DNA of 64,000 nt from Photobacterium gaetbulicola Gung47 (lineage in GTDB: Bacteria > Pseudomonadota > Gammaproteobacteria > Enterobacterales > Vibrionaceae), in the NCBI GenBank assembly GCA_000940995.1, contig CP005973.1:1550001-1614000 (forward strand), given 5' to 3'. Position numbers and translations under genes: made by a program. Positions within the stretch are counted from its first letter, which is position 1; every line of letters begins with the position of its first letter. Positions 1 through 8,556 of the stretch are shown piece by piece. Under the pieces are notes generated by a model. It searched no databases, was not told the DNA's origin, and saw nothing but the letters and a program-made list of their open reading frames with translations.

Positions 1-606
1 CAGGTAGCCAACGGGGTTGTGGATGCCTATGTTCACGTGATGGAGCAGTACCTGACCTTCCCGGCCAACGCCAAGGTTCAGGACCGCTTTGCAGAAGGCC
101 TGCTGCTGAACCTTATCGAAGAGGGACCCAAAGCCCTCGCGACTCCTGATGACCTCGATGTTCGAGCCAACATCATGTGGACGGCGACCCAGGCACTCAA
201 CGGTTTGATTGGTGTCGGTGTCCCACAAGACTGGACCACCCACATGATCGGCCATGAGCTAACCGGCAACTACGGTATCGATCACGCACGCACCCTCAGT
301 ATTGTTCTGCCTGCGGTAATGAAAGAGCGCCGAGCTGACAAGGAAGGGAAGTTGCTGCAGTATGCAGAGCGCGTATTTGGTATCAATGAAGGTTCAAGTG
401 ACGAACGTATCGACCAAGCAATTGCAAAGACCATTGCTTTCTTCAAGCAGATGGAAGTACCGACAAGCTTGAGCGATGTTAAGCTCGGCACTGCCGATAT
501 CGATACCCTGGTCGCCAGCCTTGAAAAACATGGCATGAAAGCGCTGGGCGAGCGTGGCAATATTACCATCAAAGACAGCCGCGCCATTCTGGAAGCGGCC
601 TTGTAA
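1..606 (+). CDS. yqhD: NADPH-dependent aldehyde reductase YqhD (C-terminal part, cut by window start)
   Basis: This is the C-terminal half of an iron/zinc-type group III alcohol dehydrogenase that reduces short-chain and lipid-derived aldehydes with NADPH in the cytoplasm. The reading frame is open from base 1, so the gene begins outside the window; the GTG at 19 is internal. The residues that bind the metal in E. coli YqhD are visible: the Asp and His of VVDAYVH near the start, then the His of GHEL and the His of IDHAR. The rest tracks E. coli YqhD closely to the end (QYAERV, GITEG-like and HGM.LGE blocks). About 200 of an expected 387 residues are present. A hairpin terminator follows the stop codon. 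The identity is firm; the missing N-terminal Rossmann domain cannot be judged. Confidence 0.93.
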   Translation, partial: QVANGVVDAYVHVMEQYLTFPANAKVQDRFAEGLLLNLIEEGPKALATPDDLDVRANIMWTATQALNGLIGVGVPQDWTTHMIGHELTGNYGIDHARTLSIVLPAVMKERRADKEGKLLQYAERVFGINEGSSDERIDQAIAKTIAFFKQMEVPTSLSDVKLGTADIDTLVASLEKHGMKALGERGNITIKDSRAILEAAL

Positions 607-625
607 GTCATTGCTTAATAAAAAG

Positions 626-650
626 GGGAGGCAACACGCCTCCCTTACTG
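626..650 (+). terminator. Rho-independent terminator after yqhD
   Basis: A 7-bp GC-rich stem (GGGAGGC / GCCTCCC) with a 5-base loop lies 19 bases after the yqhD stop and runs into a T-rich stretch. It could also serve the convergent L,D-transpeptidase gene, as the upstream side is A-rich. Confidence 0.7.
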
Positions 651-685
651 TTATTAGTCGCCTAGAGTCGCGACCATGATAGTTA

Positions 686-1402
686 TTATCGACGGATAAC
701 CATACGGTTTTCGCCTTTCACTGGCTCTTGAAATTGCGCGGATGCCAGCAAGGATGGGGAGGAGTCCTGCCCCACCATCTCGTCATTGGCAGCAAGGATA
801 ATGCTTCCACCTTTGATCAAGTCGATAATTTCACGGTTCTTCTCTGGCGGTAAGGCCGGGCACCCCCAGCTCCAACCGATGAAGTTATTGGTTTCGAGAA
901 AATCCGGGGAAGCATATTTTGCACCGTGGATCACGATATGGCGGCGGCGGGCATTGTCATTGACGCCAACAGACAACCCATCAAGGCGAAGTGAATAGCC
1001 ATATTTTCCATAATACGTCTCGGCCGTTTTGAACACACCAACAGAGGTCTGCTTGGAATTGAGCGTATTCGAAAAGCGTCTAGCATAGGCACCTCCGCTT
1101 TCAATACCATGGGTGGTATAGGTATGGTATTTCAGCTTCTTGTTTGCCAAATCAACGACATAAAAACGCTTTTCGTTAGAAGGACGCCGATAGTCAATAA
1201 TCACCAGGTTAGGGTTTGCCCCTGTTCCTTTGGTCATATATGCTTCGATACCCTCTTTCAGCAACGCATAGTCCATCACCCCATCTAAAGATGCTGTTAA
1301 GTACACCTCACTGGTAAGGTCATCAATGTGATCTTCGAGGCTTCCAGCCTGGGCAATAGAAGAAAAAAACAAAATTAGAAGTATTTTTTTGATCATAAGC
1401 AT
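686..1402 (-). CDS. Murein L,D-transpeptidase catalytic domain family protein (YkuD_2-like)
   Basis: A secreted envelope protein of the YkuD-like L,D-transpeptidase superfamily, which forms or edits peptide cross-links in peptidoglycan using a catalytic cysteine. The N-terminus is a clear signal peptide (hydrophobic KILLILFF run, then SIAQA). The C-terminal half carries the family signature: a His in VIHGAKY and the catalytic Cys in the GWSWGCPAL block, about 20 residues later. The length is normal for the stand-alone PF13645-type family. The frame opens with a TTG at 1408; I prefer the ATG at 1402, with the ATG at 1396 equally possible, because no strong Shine-Dalgarno site separates them. 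It is divergent from the M15-like peptidase gene at 1603, and the two share a 200-bp promoter region. Exact substrate unknown. Confidence 0.85.
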   Translation of the reverse strand: MLMIKKILLILFFSSIAQAGSLEDHIDDLTSEVYLTASLDGVMDYALLKEGIEAYMTKGTGANPNLVIIDYRRPSNEKRFYVVDLANKKLKYHTYTTHGIESGGAYARRFSNTLNSKQTSVGVFKTAETYYGKYGYSLRLDGLSVGVNDNARRRHIVIHGAKYASPDFLETNNFIGWSWGCPALPPEKNREIIDLIKGGSIILAANDEMVGQDSSPSLLASAQFQEPVKGENRMVIRR

Positions 1403-1602
1403 TAGCAAAACATGATTTTTTTACGACGGACTCACTTTGCTAATTTTAACAGATTAATCGACAAGAGCTTTTACATCTCATCATTTCAGACAGAATTTCA
1501 TAGAAAATTACAAATATCAGCTTAAGAAAAGACCAAATCCCGAACAGTCAAATCACCTACACTTAACCATATATTTCGACGCATATTCTTCGGGGTTGTC
1601 AT

Positions 1603-2247
1603 ATGAAGCACATATCGAAGTGGATTGTGTTGCCGTTTTTCCTGCTCTTTTCGTGTTATAGCAAAGCAGAAGCCGTTGATCTGTCGAAACTTTATGAAGT
1701 ACATAGAGATTTTGACTACAGCGATCTCGTCATTGAAGTGCAGGGATTCAAGGTACCGACCCTGGCAGCCTTTCGAGGCTGGGTATTGATGAACAAGAAG
1801 CAAGCCGATATTCAGGAGGGATACCAGTATTTTCTCGACAGGGGAGTCAAAGAGGGTATTCCTCTCCACCTAGTATTACTACAAGGCACCGATTGGCGTT
1901 TGAGCAACACCACCGTTTTCAATTTGCCAGACAAAAAAAACTGGGACAACATGGTTCGTACCCTGCTGTTTATCCAACAGCATGTCATGCCAAAAACCGG
2001 CTTGCTTATCCCTGTCTCCGGTGACCGGAGTAAAGAATACAACCAACACGCCGGAGGGGCACCAAGAAGTTCCCACCTCGATTTCTGTGCACTTGATTTG
2101 GTCCCTACGCGAAATATATCTCGGGCTGAATTGCATAACATTCTCAACAGCATTTACAACTCTGTTGGACAGAAAAACAACATGGGGCTCGGCCTCTACA
2201 GCGGCGTTCGCTTCCATATCGATACCTGCGGTTATAGAAGCTGGTAA
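1603..2247 (+). CDS. M15-like (D-Ala-D-Ala carboxypeptidase fold) secreted peptidase
   Basis: A 214-residue exported protein. The N-terminal 24 residues form a signal sequence; LFSC at residues 15-18 could be a lipobox, so it may be a lipoprotein. The C-terminal third has the layout of M15 metallopeptidases (VanY/DacB-like): a SGDRS..YN..AGGAPRSSH block, with His158 and Asp165 in SSHLDFCALDL, and a second His at 205 in RFHIDTCGYRSW. These correspond to the zinc-binding H..D and H positions of the family. The usual ExWH motif is not evident, so activity is uncertain. The N-terminal 130 residues are unassigned. The ATG at 1603 has a CGGGG stretch about 8 bases upstream. The head-to-head L,D-transpeptidase gene supports a cell-wall role. 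The family call is by motif only. Confidence 0.65.
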   Translation: MKHISKWIVLPFFLLFSCYSKAEAVDLSKLYEVHRDFDYSDLVIEVQGFKVPTLAAFRGWVLMNKKQADIQEGYQYFLDRGVKEGIPLHLVLLQGTDWRLSNTTVFNLPDKKNWDNMVRTLLFIQQHVMPKTGLLIPVSGDRSKEYNQHAGGAPRSSHLDFCALDLVPTRNISRAELHNILNSIYNSVGQKNNMGLGLYSGVRFHIDTCGYRSW

Positions 2248-2325
2248 CTGCCACTGGTAACAATCCTCTCAAAAAGGGGGATTTATCCTACTTCCTTTCC
2301 TTGATCGGAGTGATAGAATGCGCGG

Positions 2326-3024
2326 GTGAAAATAGACCAACATACATATTTATCCGTTCTGATTCACATGCTAGAGCACAGCCCTCATCCAGCAGGATTA
2401 AAGTCTAAAGATGGCATTTTCGCCTTTGCCAACAAAGCCTACCGTGACTTAGTCAATGCACCTTGTGATATTGAGGGCCTCACAGATAGTGATCTACCAT
2501 GTGACACAGCCCAATTTGCATCTTGTTTTGTACAGCAAGATAGGCAAGCAATATCGGAAAACAAGACAATCGTAACTATAGATGTGCATAAATACGCACA
2601 TGGATTTGATGCTTACACTTTCGAAAAACGTCCTGTCATCATCAATGGTGAACCGTGGGGTATCCAATTTAGCGCGACCAACTTAAGGGAACTGGTCAAC
2701 TTGGCTTCATTTGCCGAAATTATGGCACTTGGCAGCACCAATAATTCATTTAGCACCATCAAACCGGAATGCATGAGGCTCACGCCTTCTCAGGAAATTG
2801 TGCTGTTCTGGCTATTACGCGGCCGCCAGACCAAGCAGATTGCCCAGTTGATCCACAGAACCCCCAAGGCAGTCGAAAAGCAAATTGCTAATTTAATTAG
2901 TCGCTTCTCCGATGTCGGTGTGAGCAACCGCGCTTCTCTGATCGAATATGCCCGCTGCAACGGTTGGCTATCTGTCATCCCTGAGCAGCTATTTAAAACC
3001 CCGGCCTCCATCGTTGTGCAATGA
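2326..3024 (+). CDS. PAS-like / LuxR-type helix-turn-helix transcriptional regulator
   Basis: A cytoplasmic DNA-binding regulator of 232 residues. Residues ~10-125 look like a PAS-type sensory domain (AGLKSKDGIFAFANKAY is the typical PAS start), which would bind a small molecule or sense a cellular state. Residues ~150-215 form a LuxR-type helix-turn-helix: LTPSQEIVLFWLLRGRQTK, then a recognition-helix region RTPKAVEKQI. There is no response-regulator receiver domain. The frame starts at a GTG (2326); the ATG just before it at 2318 is in another frame and stops at once, while the next in-frame ATG falls at residue 14, inside the PAS start. The last 36 bases overlap the 3' end of the convergent LysR gene. 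The target genes are not known; the neighbouring envelope-enzyme genes or the efflux operon are candidates only by position. Confidence 0.75.
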   Translation: MKIDQHTYLSVLIHMLEHSPHPAGLKSKDGIFAFANKAYRDLVNAPCDIEGLTDSDLPCDTAQFASCFVQQDRQAISENKTIVTIDVHKYAHGFDAYTFEKRPVIINGEPWGIQFSATNLRELVNLASFAEIMALGSTNNSFSTIKPECMRLTPSQEIVLFWLLRGRQTKQIAQLIHRTPKAVEKQIANLISRFSDVGVSNRASLIEYARCNGWLSVIPEQLFKTPASIVVQ

Positions 3025-3915
3025 ATCCTGTGCGAAAGCCTGGCGGATAAACCCCTGCAGTGCCGTCAGCCTTGCGGTATTACGCAACGACGGCCGGTAC
3101 ATCATATAAAGTTCAACCTCAGGCAGTGTATAGTCCTGCAAAATGGGCATTAAAGCGCCTTCGGACAGGGCATCGCTAACCTGAAACATGGGCTGTAGCG
3201 TAATACCGGCCCCTTCCAAGGCCGCTGCCATCATGGCCTGCCCGCTATTCATGGTAAATTGCGAGCTCACCTTTGGGGTGCTGACTTTTTGGCCATCATA
3301 GAACCGCCATTTATGCGGTGCCTGCGGCAGGTTACTCAGCAAACATTGATGCCGCTCCAGCTCGTCGGGGTGGGTCGGCGTACCAAATCGCTGCAAATAG
3401 GCAGGAGAAGCACAGGCAATCATCTTATAGCTGCGCAGCTTCGTCGCCACCAGGTATTCGTACCCGACCAACTGCTCGCGAAAGATAATATCGTAGCCCT
3501 CTTTCTTCATATCGGGCGGGCTATTATCCAAGGTAAGATCGATATCGAGCTGAGGGTACTGCTGTTGAAACTGTGCCAGCATGGGTGCCAAAGCCTTAAT
3601 GCCAAAATTCACCCCGGCAGCAATCTTCAGGCTGCCACTGGGCTCGCTCATATTACGGTAAATGTCCTCCTGAGCAGCTTTCAGCTCCCCGAGGACGACC
3701 AGACAGCGCCGGTAATACTGGTCACCTACCGCAGTCAGGCTCTGAAAACGGGTAGACTTGGCCAACAGCTTCGCACCGATTGACGCCTCCAACCCTCTCA
3801 CGTGCTTACCCACCATCTGGGCACTGATCCCTCGCTCTTCAGCAACCGCCGCAAATGAGCCCAGCTCCACAGCCCGCACAAAAATTTCAATACTGGTTAA
3901 GCGGTCCAACAGCAT
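2989..3915 (-). CDS. LysR-family transcriptional regulator (AaeR-like position)
   Basis: A 308-residue LysR-type regulator. Residues 1-60 form the winged helix-turn-helix (RLTSIEIFVRAVELGSFAAV, then ISAQMVGKHVRGLEA); the rest is the periplasmic-binding-protein-like effector domain, including the typical GSLKIAA start at about residue 93. It belongs to the CrgA/AaeR/DmlR-like branch by its DRLTSIEIFVRAVE opening. It is transcribed away from the DUF1656-HlyD-FUSC efflux operon across about 108 bp, the classic arrangement for a regulator that activates its divergent neighbour in response to an effector such as an aromatic acid. Its 3' end overlaps the convergent LuxR-type gene by 36 bp. The effector is an inference from the aae system of E. 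coli. Confidence 0.88.
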   Translation of the reverse strand: MLLDRLTSIEIFVRAVELGSFAAVAEERGISAQMVGKHVRGLEASIGAKLLAKSTRFQSLTAVGDQYYRRCLVVLGELKAAQEDIYRNMSEPSGSLKIAAGVNFGIKALAPMLAQFQQQYPQLDIDLTLDNSPPDMKKEGYDIIFREQLVGYEYLVATKLRSYKMIACASPAYLQRFGTPTHPDELERHQCLLSNLPQAPHKWRFYDGQKVSTPKVSSQFTMNSGQAMMAAALEGAGITLQPMFQVSDALSEGALMPILQDYTLPEVELYMMYRPSLRNTARLTALQGFIRQAFAQDSLHNDGGRGFK

Positions 3916-4023
3916 ACTCCATGATTAGCAATCATTAGATTCTATTTTAACCATAATTAGAAACCAAGAGTTTCGATTGTATTCCTTCTAAGTAGGTTTA
4001 TCACCAGCAGCATTAGCCATAAC

Positions 4024-4275
4024 ATGCACCCTCGCGTCCTAGTATCAAGAGTAAAAACAGTGTCGTTTGCCGTTCCCCATGAAATCGCTTTTGGTGATCT
4101 CTACCTTCCCCCGCTGCTGGTTGCAGCCCTGATCGGGTTGATTTGTACTTCCCTTACCGTTCGTTTGCTAAACCGGCTGCGCTGGTTTCGCCACGTTGCC
4201 AGCCCCCCCTTGGTCGAGCTTTCACTAACCATCATATATACCGTCGTTGTCGGCACCTTTGTTTTTCCTTCTTAA
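4024..4275 (+). CDS. DUF1656 small membrane protein (AaeX-like)
   Basis: A small inner-membrane protein with two membrane segments, of the DUF1656 family that usually precedes an HlyD adaptor and a FUSC pump. The family core is recognisable: PHEIAFGDLYLPPLLVAALIGL, then a C-terminal hydrophobic helix (LVELSLTIIYTVVVGTFVF). The open frame begins at ATG 4024, but family members normally start right before the PHEI block, so the GTG at 4060 (giving VSFAVPHEI) may be the real start; no strong ribosome site decides it. It is the first gene of the efflux operon, 18 bp before the adaptor gene. Its molecular role is not established even in E. coli. Confidence 0.85.
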   Translation: MHPRVLVSRVKTVSFAVPHEIAFGDLYLPPLLVAALIGLICTSLTVRLLNRLRWFRHVASPPLVELSLTIIYTVVVGTFVFPS

Positions 4276-4293
4276 TCGAATACGGAGCCTATT

Positions 4294-5175
4294 TTGATCA
4301 AACGTTTCAGCGTCACCCTTTGCTTACTCCTATTGGCTATCGCCGCGATAGGCTGGAAATACCAACAGTATCTACAAAATCCCTGGACCCGAGATGGCCA
4401 AATTCGCGCTCAGGTGATCCAGATTACCCCTCGAGTAACAGGGCCTATCATTGCATTGCCTATTCGTGATAACAGTGAAGTCAAAGCCGGCGACGTGTTG
4501 TTTGAAATAGACCCCCGTACCTACCAAGCAGCCCTGGCCAAGACAGAAGCAAGCTTGGTTCAAGCGCAAGCCCTGCTCAAAAAAGCGCAAGATGAAGCAA
4601 AGCGCGGGCGTTCCCTGTCACGCCGCCAGCCAGGCTCAATTTCACAATTGTCACTCAATCAGCTCAACAATGCGGTTGAGTCTGCGCAAGCGGGTGTCAT
4701 GGTCGCCCGAGCCGCTTGTGATGAAGCCAAGCTAAACCTCAGCTTCACCAAGGTCACCGCCCCGGTGGATGGCTTTATCACCAACCTGACCCTGAGAATG
4801 GGAAGCCAAGTGGTCGCGAATCAACCGGTTGTCGCCCTGGTTGATAAAAACAGCTTCTGGGTTGAAGGGTTCTTCAAGGAAACAGACATTCAGGATGCCA
4901 CCATCGGTGAACACGCTGTCGTCACCCTGATGGCCTATCATGACCAGCCACTCAGTGGCCGGGTTGAAAGTATCGGATACGGCATTGCCCACCAAGATGG
5001 CAGTACAGGGGTTTCGCTTCTGCCCAACGTCAACCCCAACTTCCAGTGGATCCGCCTGGCCCAACGAATACCGGTCCGGATTGCACTCGATAACTTGCCT
5101 GCCTCTCTCCAGCTCCGCGCCGGGACGACGGCATCGATAATGATCAACAAATCCCAGCCAAACGCTGCCCTGTAA
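4294..5175 (+). CDS. HlyD-family efflux periplasmic adaptor (AaeA/EmrA-like)
   Basis: The membrane-fusion subunit that links an inner-membrane pump to an outer-membrane channel. One N-terminal membrane helix (residues ~5-22) anchors a periplasmic part with two lipoyl half-motifs: RVTGPIIALPIRDNSEVKAGDVLFEID near residue 50, and TAPVDGFITNL near residue 153. Between them is a short alpha-hairpin, and a beta-barrel domain follows (NSFWVEGFFKET). The start is a TTG at 4294 with a good ACGGAG ribosome site 8 bases upstream; no ATG is available nearby. It lies between the DUF1656 gene and the FUSC pump gene (9 bp gap), matching aaeXAB order. By analogy it exports aromatic acids; the substrate here is unproven. 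Confidence 0.9.
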   Translation: MIKRFSVTLCLLLLAIAAIGWKYQQYLQNPWTRDGQIRAQVIQITPRVTGPIIALPIRDNSEVKAGDVLFEIDPRTYQAALAKTEASLVQAQALLKKAQDEAKRGRSLSRRQPGSISQLSLNQLNNAVESAQAGVMVARAACDEAKLNLSFTKVTAPVDGFITNLTLRMGSQVVANQPVVALVDKNSFWVEGFFKETDIQDATIGEHAVVTLMAYHDQPLSGRVESIGYGIAHQDGSTGVSLLPNVNPNFQWIRLAQRIPVRIALDNLPASLQLRAGTTASIMINKSQPNAAL

Positions 5176-5184
5176 GGATCTTCT

Positions 5185-7383
5185 ATGCTCAATCAGCGCT
5201 GTATCTTGCCACTGAAGGTGGCCTTAGCCCTGACCCTGGCCATTGTCAGTGCGCTATGGCTGGGCTGGGAACGTCCGTATTGGGCTGGCTTTGCCGTGGT
5301 TGTCATGGCTGCAACCGAAACGTCGGGACATTCGCTGAAAAAAGGCCGTCATCGACTTGTCGGCACCTTGCTAGGCGTATTAGCGGCTTTCCTGCTGGTT
5401 GGGCTTTTTGCCCAACAGCCATTGCCGTTCCTTGCTTGCTACAGCCTTTTTGCTGCACTTTGCGTCTATCTGCAGGGCAATCCACGCAATGGCTATATGT
5501 GGACTATCTGCCTGATGGTCTGCTCGTTGGTGGTCGTCATGGGCAAACTGCTACCGGAGCAGACCTTCTCAGTGGCCGTTTTACGGCTCCAGGAGACCGT
5601 GCTGGGAATTGTCTGCTTTACGCTGGTATTTAGCTTGTTATGGCCAACATCCAGCCATCGTACCGTCATTGCCACCCTAAAGCTGTACTTTGATAATCAG
5701 TCAAAGCAGCTACAGATTGCCATGGCTGAACTCAATGACCACAACACCTTCACCAAAGCGCTCACCTTAAGTGATAGCTTGAAGCAGTTAACCCGGTTGG
5801 AAGATCTCATCTACGCGGCCAGCGCAGACAGTTACCATATCGCCCATGACTACCCAAAGTGGCAAACATTGCTCAGCCAACTCAACCGGTGGGCACTGCT
5901 GTGCGGCCATCTGGCAGAAGCCAGCGCCCTAACCAGTGAAAAAATGGCACCAGAGCAATGTGCAGTTATTGCCTCCTTGCTGGAGCGGCTCAGCAGCCGG
6001 GCGCAAGATGCCCTAGCATTGCTTGAGGGGAGAGCCGTCATCGACGGTCGAAGCCGCCTACCGCAAAACGTTGCCCTACTCCCATCAAAGCCATTAGATA
6101 ACGAAAAAGCTGGCAGTATTGATGACCACCATGGCGCAACGATGATGTTAGGCTCACTGCTGACTAAGATTGATCAGCTGCAATATGACCTCGTGGCGAC
6201 CCTGTCTGAGCTGACTGCTCAAAGTCATCAAGGTAACGCCAAATACAATCAACCCCACCAAGCGGTCTCAGCGCCAGGTTCATTCACCGCAAGATGGGCA
6301 TTTCGCCCGGATAGCGCTGTAGCGGCGTTGAAAGCCTGCCTGGTGATCTGGGTATGTATCGCATTATGGCTTTATGTCCCCATGCCTGGTGGTGCAATGA
6401 TCGTACTGCTCGGGGCCATTTTCAGCTGCGTCGTCTTGTCACTGCCATTTGCCAGCGTAAAAGCATTGTCATTTTCCATGTTCGGTTGGTCACTGTTCGT
6501 CCTGGCTCAGTATGTTTTGCTGATGCCGATGCTGACCGAGATCTGGCAACTGTCGGCGTTTTATTTTATCAATGCGTTTGGGATCTGGTATGTGTTCTGC
6601 CGGCCCCAGCAGGCACTGCAAAGAATGCTGGGTACCCAACTATTGATAATGATGACAAGTGGTGCGATGCAGCTGACGCCGGTCTACGATATTCAGTCCG
6701 CCTTGCTGCAGCTTATGCTGATCGGTATCGTCATGCTGATCATCTTCTGGGTGAACCACACTGTCTTTTCGGGTACGCCGGAATCTGTATTCTTGCGTGA
6801 ATTGGGGCGTTTGCGGACCGGGCTCAAACTCGACCTGCAGCAATTTACCAAGCCGAAGCACCAGCAAGCTGGCCATAGCATCGTCTTGAAAAGACAAGAT
6901 CCGCTGCGCTCTGTCGCTATGGCAGAAACCGCAATCAGCAGGATTAACTGGCAGGCTTACCCTGAGCTGGAACCGGCAAAAGTCGGCACAGTGATCACCG
7001 GTGCGTACAAGGCCTGCCTGCTCTATCGTGCTTTCGAAGATAACTACCGCCATTGGCAAACTGCATCGCAACACCGAGCCATTGAGGCACTGATAGCGAA
7101 AATCACTCAATCGCTAGTCGCAATTCTGGAGGAATCTACTGTGAATCCGACGCTTACTGAGCACCAGTATCAACTTGATAGGTTACTGTTCGAGCTGCAA
7201 CGCTACCTGATCGGACTAGACCGGGAGTCAATATTGCAGTTCTCGCTGAGTGCCGATGATGTTGATGCCAGTTACCGGCTGCTAATCTCATTGCAGCTGC
7301 TGATAGATTCATTTAAGACTCTGATAATCAACGTTCAGCATAACCATATCCATCAACTGCGATTGCAACCTTTTGCCATCTAA
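5185..7383 (+). CDS. FUSC-family inner-membrane efflux protein (AaeB-like)
   Basis: A 732-residue inner-membrane protein of the fusaric acid resistance/aromatic acid exporter family. It has the duplicated architecture of the family: an N-terminal block of about six membrane helices (residues ~8-160), a long soluble region, a second membrane block (~385-530) and a C-terminal soluble domain. The family-typical segments ERPYWAGFAVVVMAATETSGHSLKKG and NGYMWTICLMV are present. The ATG at 5185 has an AAGGAT ribosome site. It is the last gene of the efflux operon and is followed by a strong terminator. Together with the adaptor it should move a substrate from the cytoplasm or inner membrane toward the cell exterior; a TolC-type channel must come from elsewhere. 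The closest named relatives export p-hydroxybenzoate or fusaric acid. Confidence 0.9.
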   Translation: MLNQRCILPLKVALALTLAIVSALWLGWERPYWAGFAVVVMAATETSGHSLKKGRHRLVGTLLGVLAAFLLVGLFAQQPLPFLACYSLFAALCVYLQGNPRNGYMWTICLMVCSLVVVMGKLLPEQTFSVAVLRLQETVLGIVCFTLVFSLLWPTSSHRTVIATLKLYFDNQSKQLQIAMAELNDHNTFTKALTLSDSLKQLTRLEDLIYAASADSYHIAHDYPKWQTLLSQLNRWALLCGHLAEASALTSEKMAPEQCAVIASLLERLSSRAQDALALLEGRAVIDGRSRLPQNVALLPSKPLDNEKAGSIDDHHGATMMLGSLLTKIDQLQYDLVATLSELTAQSHQGNAKYNQPHQAVSAPGSFTARWAFRPDSAVAALKACLVIWVCIALWLYVPMPGGAMIVLLGAIFSCVVLSLPFASVKALSFSMFGWSLFVLAQYVLLMPMLTEIWQLSAFYFINAFGIWYVFCRPQQALQRMLGTQLLIMMTSGAMQLTPVYDIQSALLQLMLIGIVMLIIFWVNHTVFSGTPESVFLRELGRLRTGLKLDLQQFTKPKHQQAGHSIVLKRQDPLRSVAMAETAISRINWQAYPELEPAKVGTVITGAYKACLLYRAFEDNYRHWQTASQHRAIEALIAKITQSLVAILEESTVNPTLTEHQYQLDRLLFELQRYLIGLDRESILQFSLSADDVDASYRLLISLQLLIDSFKTLIINVQHNHIHQLRLQPFAI

Positions 7384-7391
7384 GACTCGAC

Positions 7392-7430
7392 AGCAAAACG
7401 CCACCGAATCGTTCAGTGGCGTTTTGCTAT
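7392..7430. terminator. Strong bidirectional terminator
   Basis: A perfect 13-bp inverted repeat (AGCAAAACGCCAC / GTGGCGTTTTGCT, 11-base loop) sits between the 3' ends of the convergent FUSC and deacylase genes. A-runs in one arm become T-runs in the other, so it can act for both strands. Confidence 0.87.
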
Positions 7431-7453
7431 TGTACAGAGGAGCATCGGAACAT

Positions 7454-8467
7454 TTACTTAATCAAACGCACCAGCAGGGTTCCGGGCTCGCGCATCGGAT
7501 CGAGATTCACACTCAGCACATAACCACGGGTCGGCGCATGGTAGCGCTGTATCTCATCGCCGAAACTGTCGTACTGCACCGCTAGCAACTGGCCGATTTC
7601 AACCCGCTCACCAATCTCCACCTGCGGCAGGGCAAAGCCACCAAGTGTCGCTCTCACGGTGAAGATCTGCTTGCCTTCGTAGCACTCGTGCTGGGGCTGG
7701 CTAACCTCCCCCTCCAATACCCCTTCAGCTTTAAGGATATTGAGTACCCCATCGACAGAGCGTGCAATCATATCCGGCTGCAAGACCTTACCGGCACCAA
7801 CCTCAACGGTAATCGATGGAATACCGCTGCGGTTCCAAACCGTTTCCAGCACCCCCTCATCGCCCGGATCATCGAAAATACAATCCGGATTCATCAGCCG
7901 GGCCATTTTTACGGTTTGGGGAATACGATAATCCGCAAACACATACAGCGGGTAAGCTGCACCGCGAGTCTGGGTATGCAAATCGACCGCGATATCGGCA
8001 TTGTGCGCAAGCAGATCGTACCATATTGACGCAATATAACGCTGGGCGGCGTCTCCCTCCGGGTTGCCCGGGAAAATCCGGTTGAGATTGGTCGGCGAGG
8101 CGTCAGGGTCTGACATGATAAAATCTCGGGTGTGCATCAACATGCCAGACACATTGACCGTCGGCACAATCACCACCGTGCCTGCCACGGCCTGCTCGGC
8201 AAGATATTGGATCACTTTCTGAGCCGTGACCACGCCATTCAGCTCGTCACCATGCACGCCTGCCGTGATCATCACTTTTGGGGCATTGCCGCCCTGCTCG
8301 CCGCGGTAGACCACCACCGGCAAGTGCCAGCTCTGTCCGATGCCATTTTCTTGGGGACGAAACCAAAACCGGTGGCAGCCCACGGGCAGCTCATCGACAT
8401 CCAACCGGGTGATCACCTGATGTCCCTGCAAAACGTCATCGGTATATCGGGTTTTCATTTCCGCCAT
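7454..8467 (-). CDS. Succinylglutamate desuccinylase/aspartoacylase-family deacylase
   Basis: A cytoplasmic zinc hydrolase of the AstE/AspA branch of the M14 metallopeptidase fold, which removes acyl groups from N-acyl amino acids or related small amides. The family zinc site is visible: GVHGDELNG near residue 68 (His and Glu), an Arg-containing NLNRIFPGN block near 128, and DLHTQTRG (His) near 162. The catalytic Glu is in ITVEVGAGK. The C-terminal ~80 residues form the beta-barrel domain that covers the site. It is 89 bp downstream of the YfcC carrier gene on the same strand, suggesting uptake of a peptide or acyl-amino acid followed by hydrolysis. A minus-strand terminator lies between them, so it may be expressed at a lower level or from its own promoter. 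Confidence 0.85.
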   Translation of the reverse strand: MAEMKTRYTDDVLQGHQVITRLDVDELPVGCHRFWFRPQENGIGQSWHLPVVVYRGEQGGNAPKVMITAGVHGDELNGVVTAQKVIQYLAEQAVAGTVVIVPTVNVSGMLMHTRDFIMSDPDASPTNLNRIFPGNPEGDAAQRYIASIWYDLLAHNADIAVDLHTQTRGAAYPLYVFADYRIPQTVKMARLMNPDCIFDDPGDEGVLETVWNRSGIPSITVEVGAGKVLQPDMIARSVDGVLNILKAEGVLEGEVSQPQHECYEGKQIFTVRATLGGFALPQVEIGERVEIGQLLAVQYDSFGDEIQRYHAPTRGYVLSVNLDPMREPGTLLVRLIK

Positions 8468-8505
8468 ACGCTTCCATCCCTATGTCTATGAAATTGATAG
8501 TCTGC

Positions 8506-8532
8506 AAAAAAAATGGGCAGTTTCCTGCCCAT
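8506..8532 (-). terminator. Minus-strand terminator between the YfcC and deacylase genes
   Basis: An 8-bp stem (ATGGGCAG / CTGCCCAT, loop of four) followed on the minus strand by eight T residues. It lies just after the YfcC gene and before the deacylase gene, so it should attenuate read-through. Confidence 0.8.
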
Positions 8533-8556
8533 TCACTCTAATCGATTTTTCTGCGC

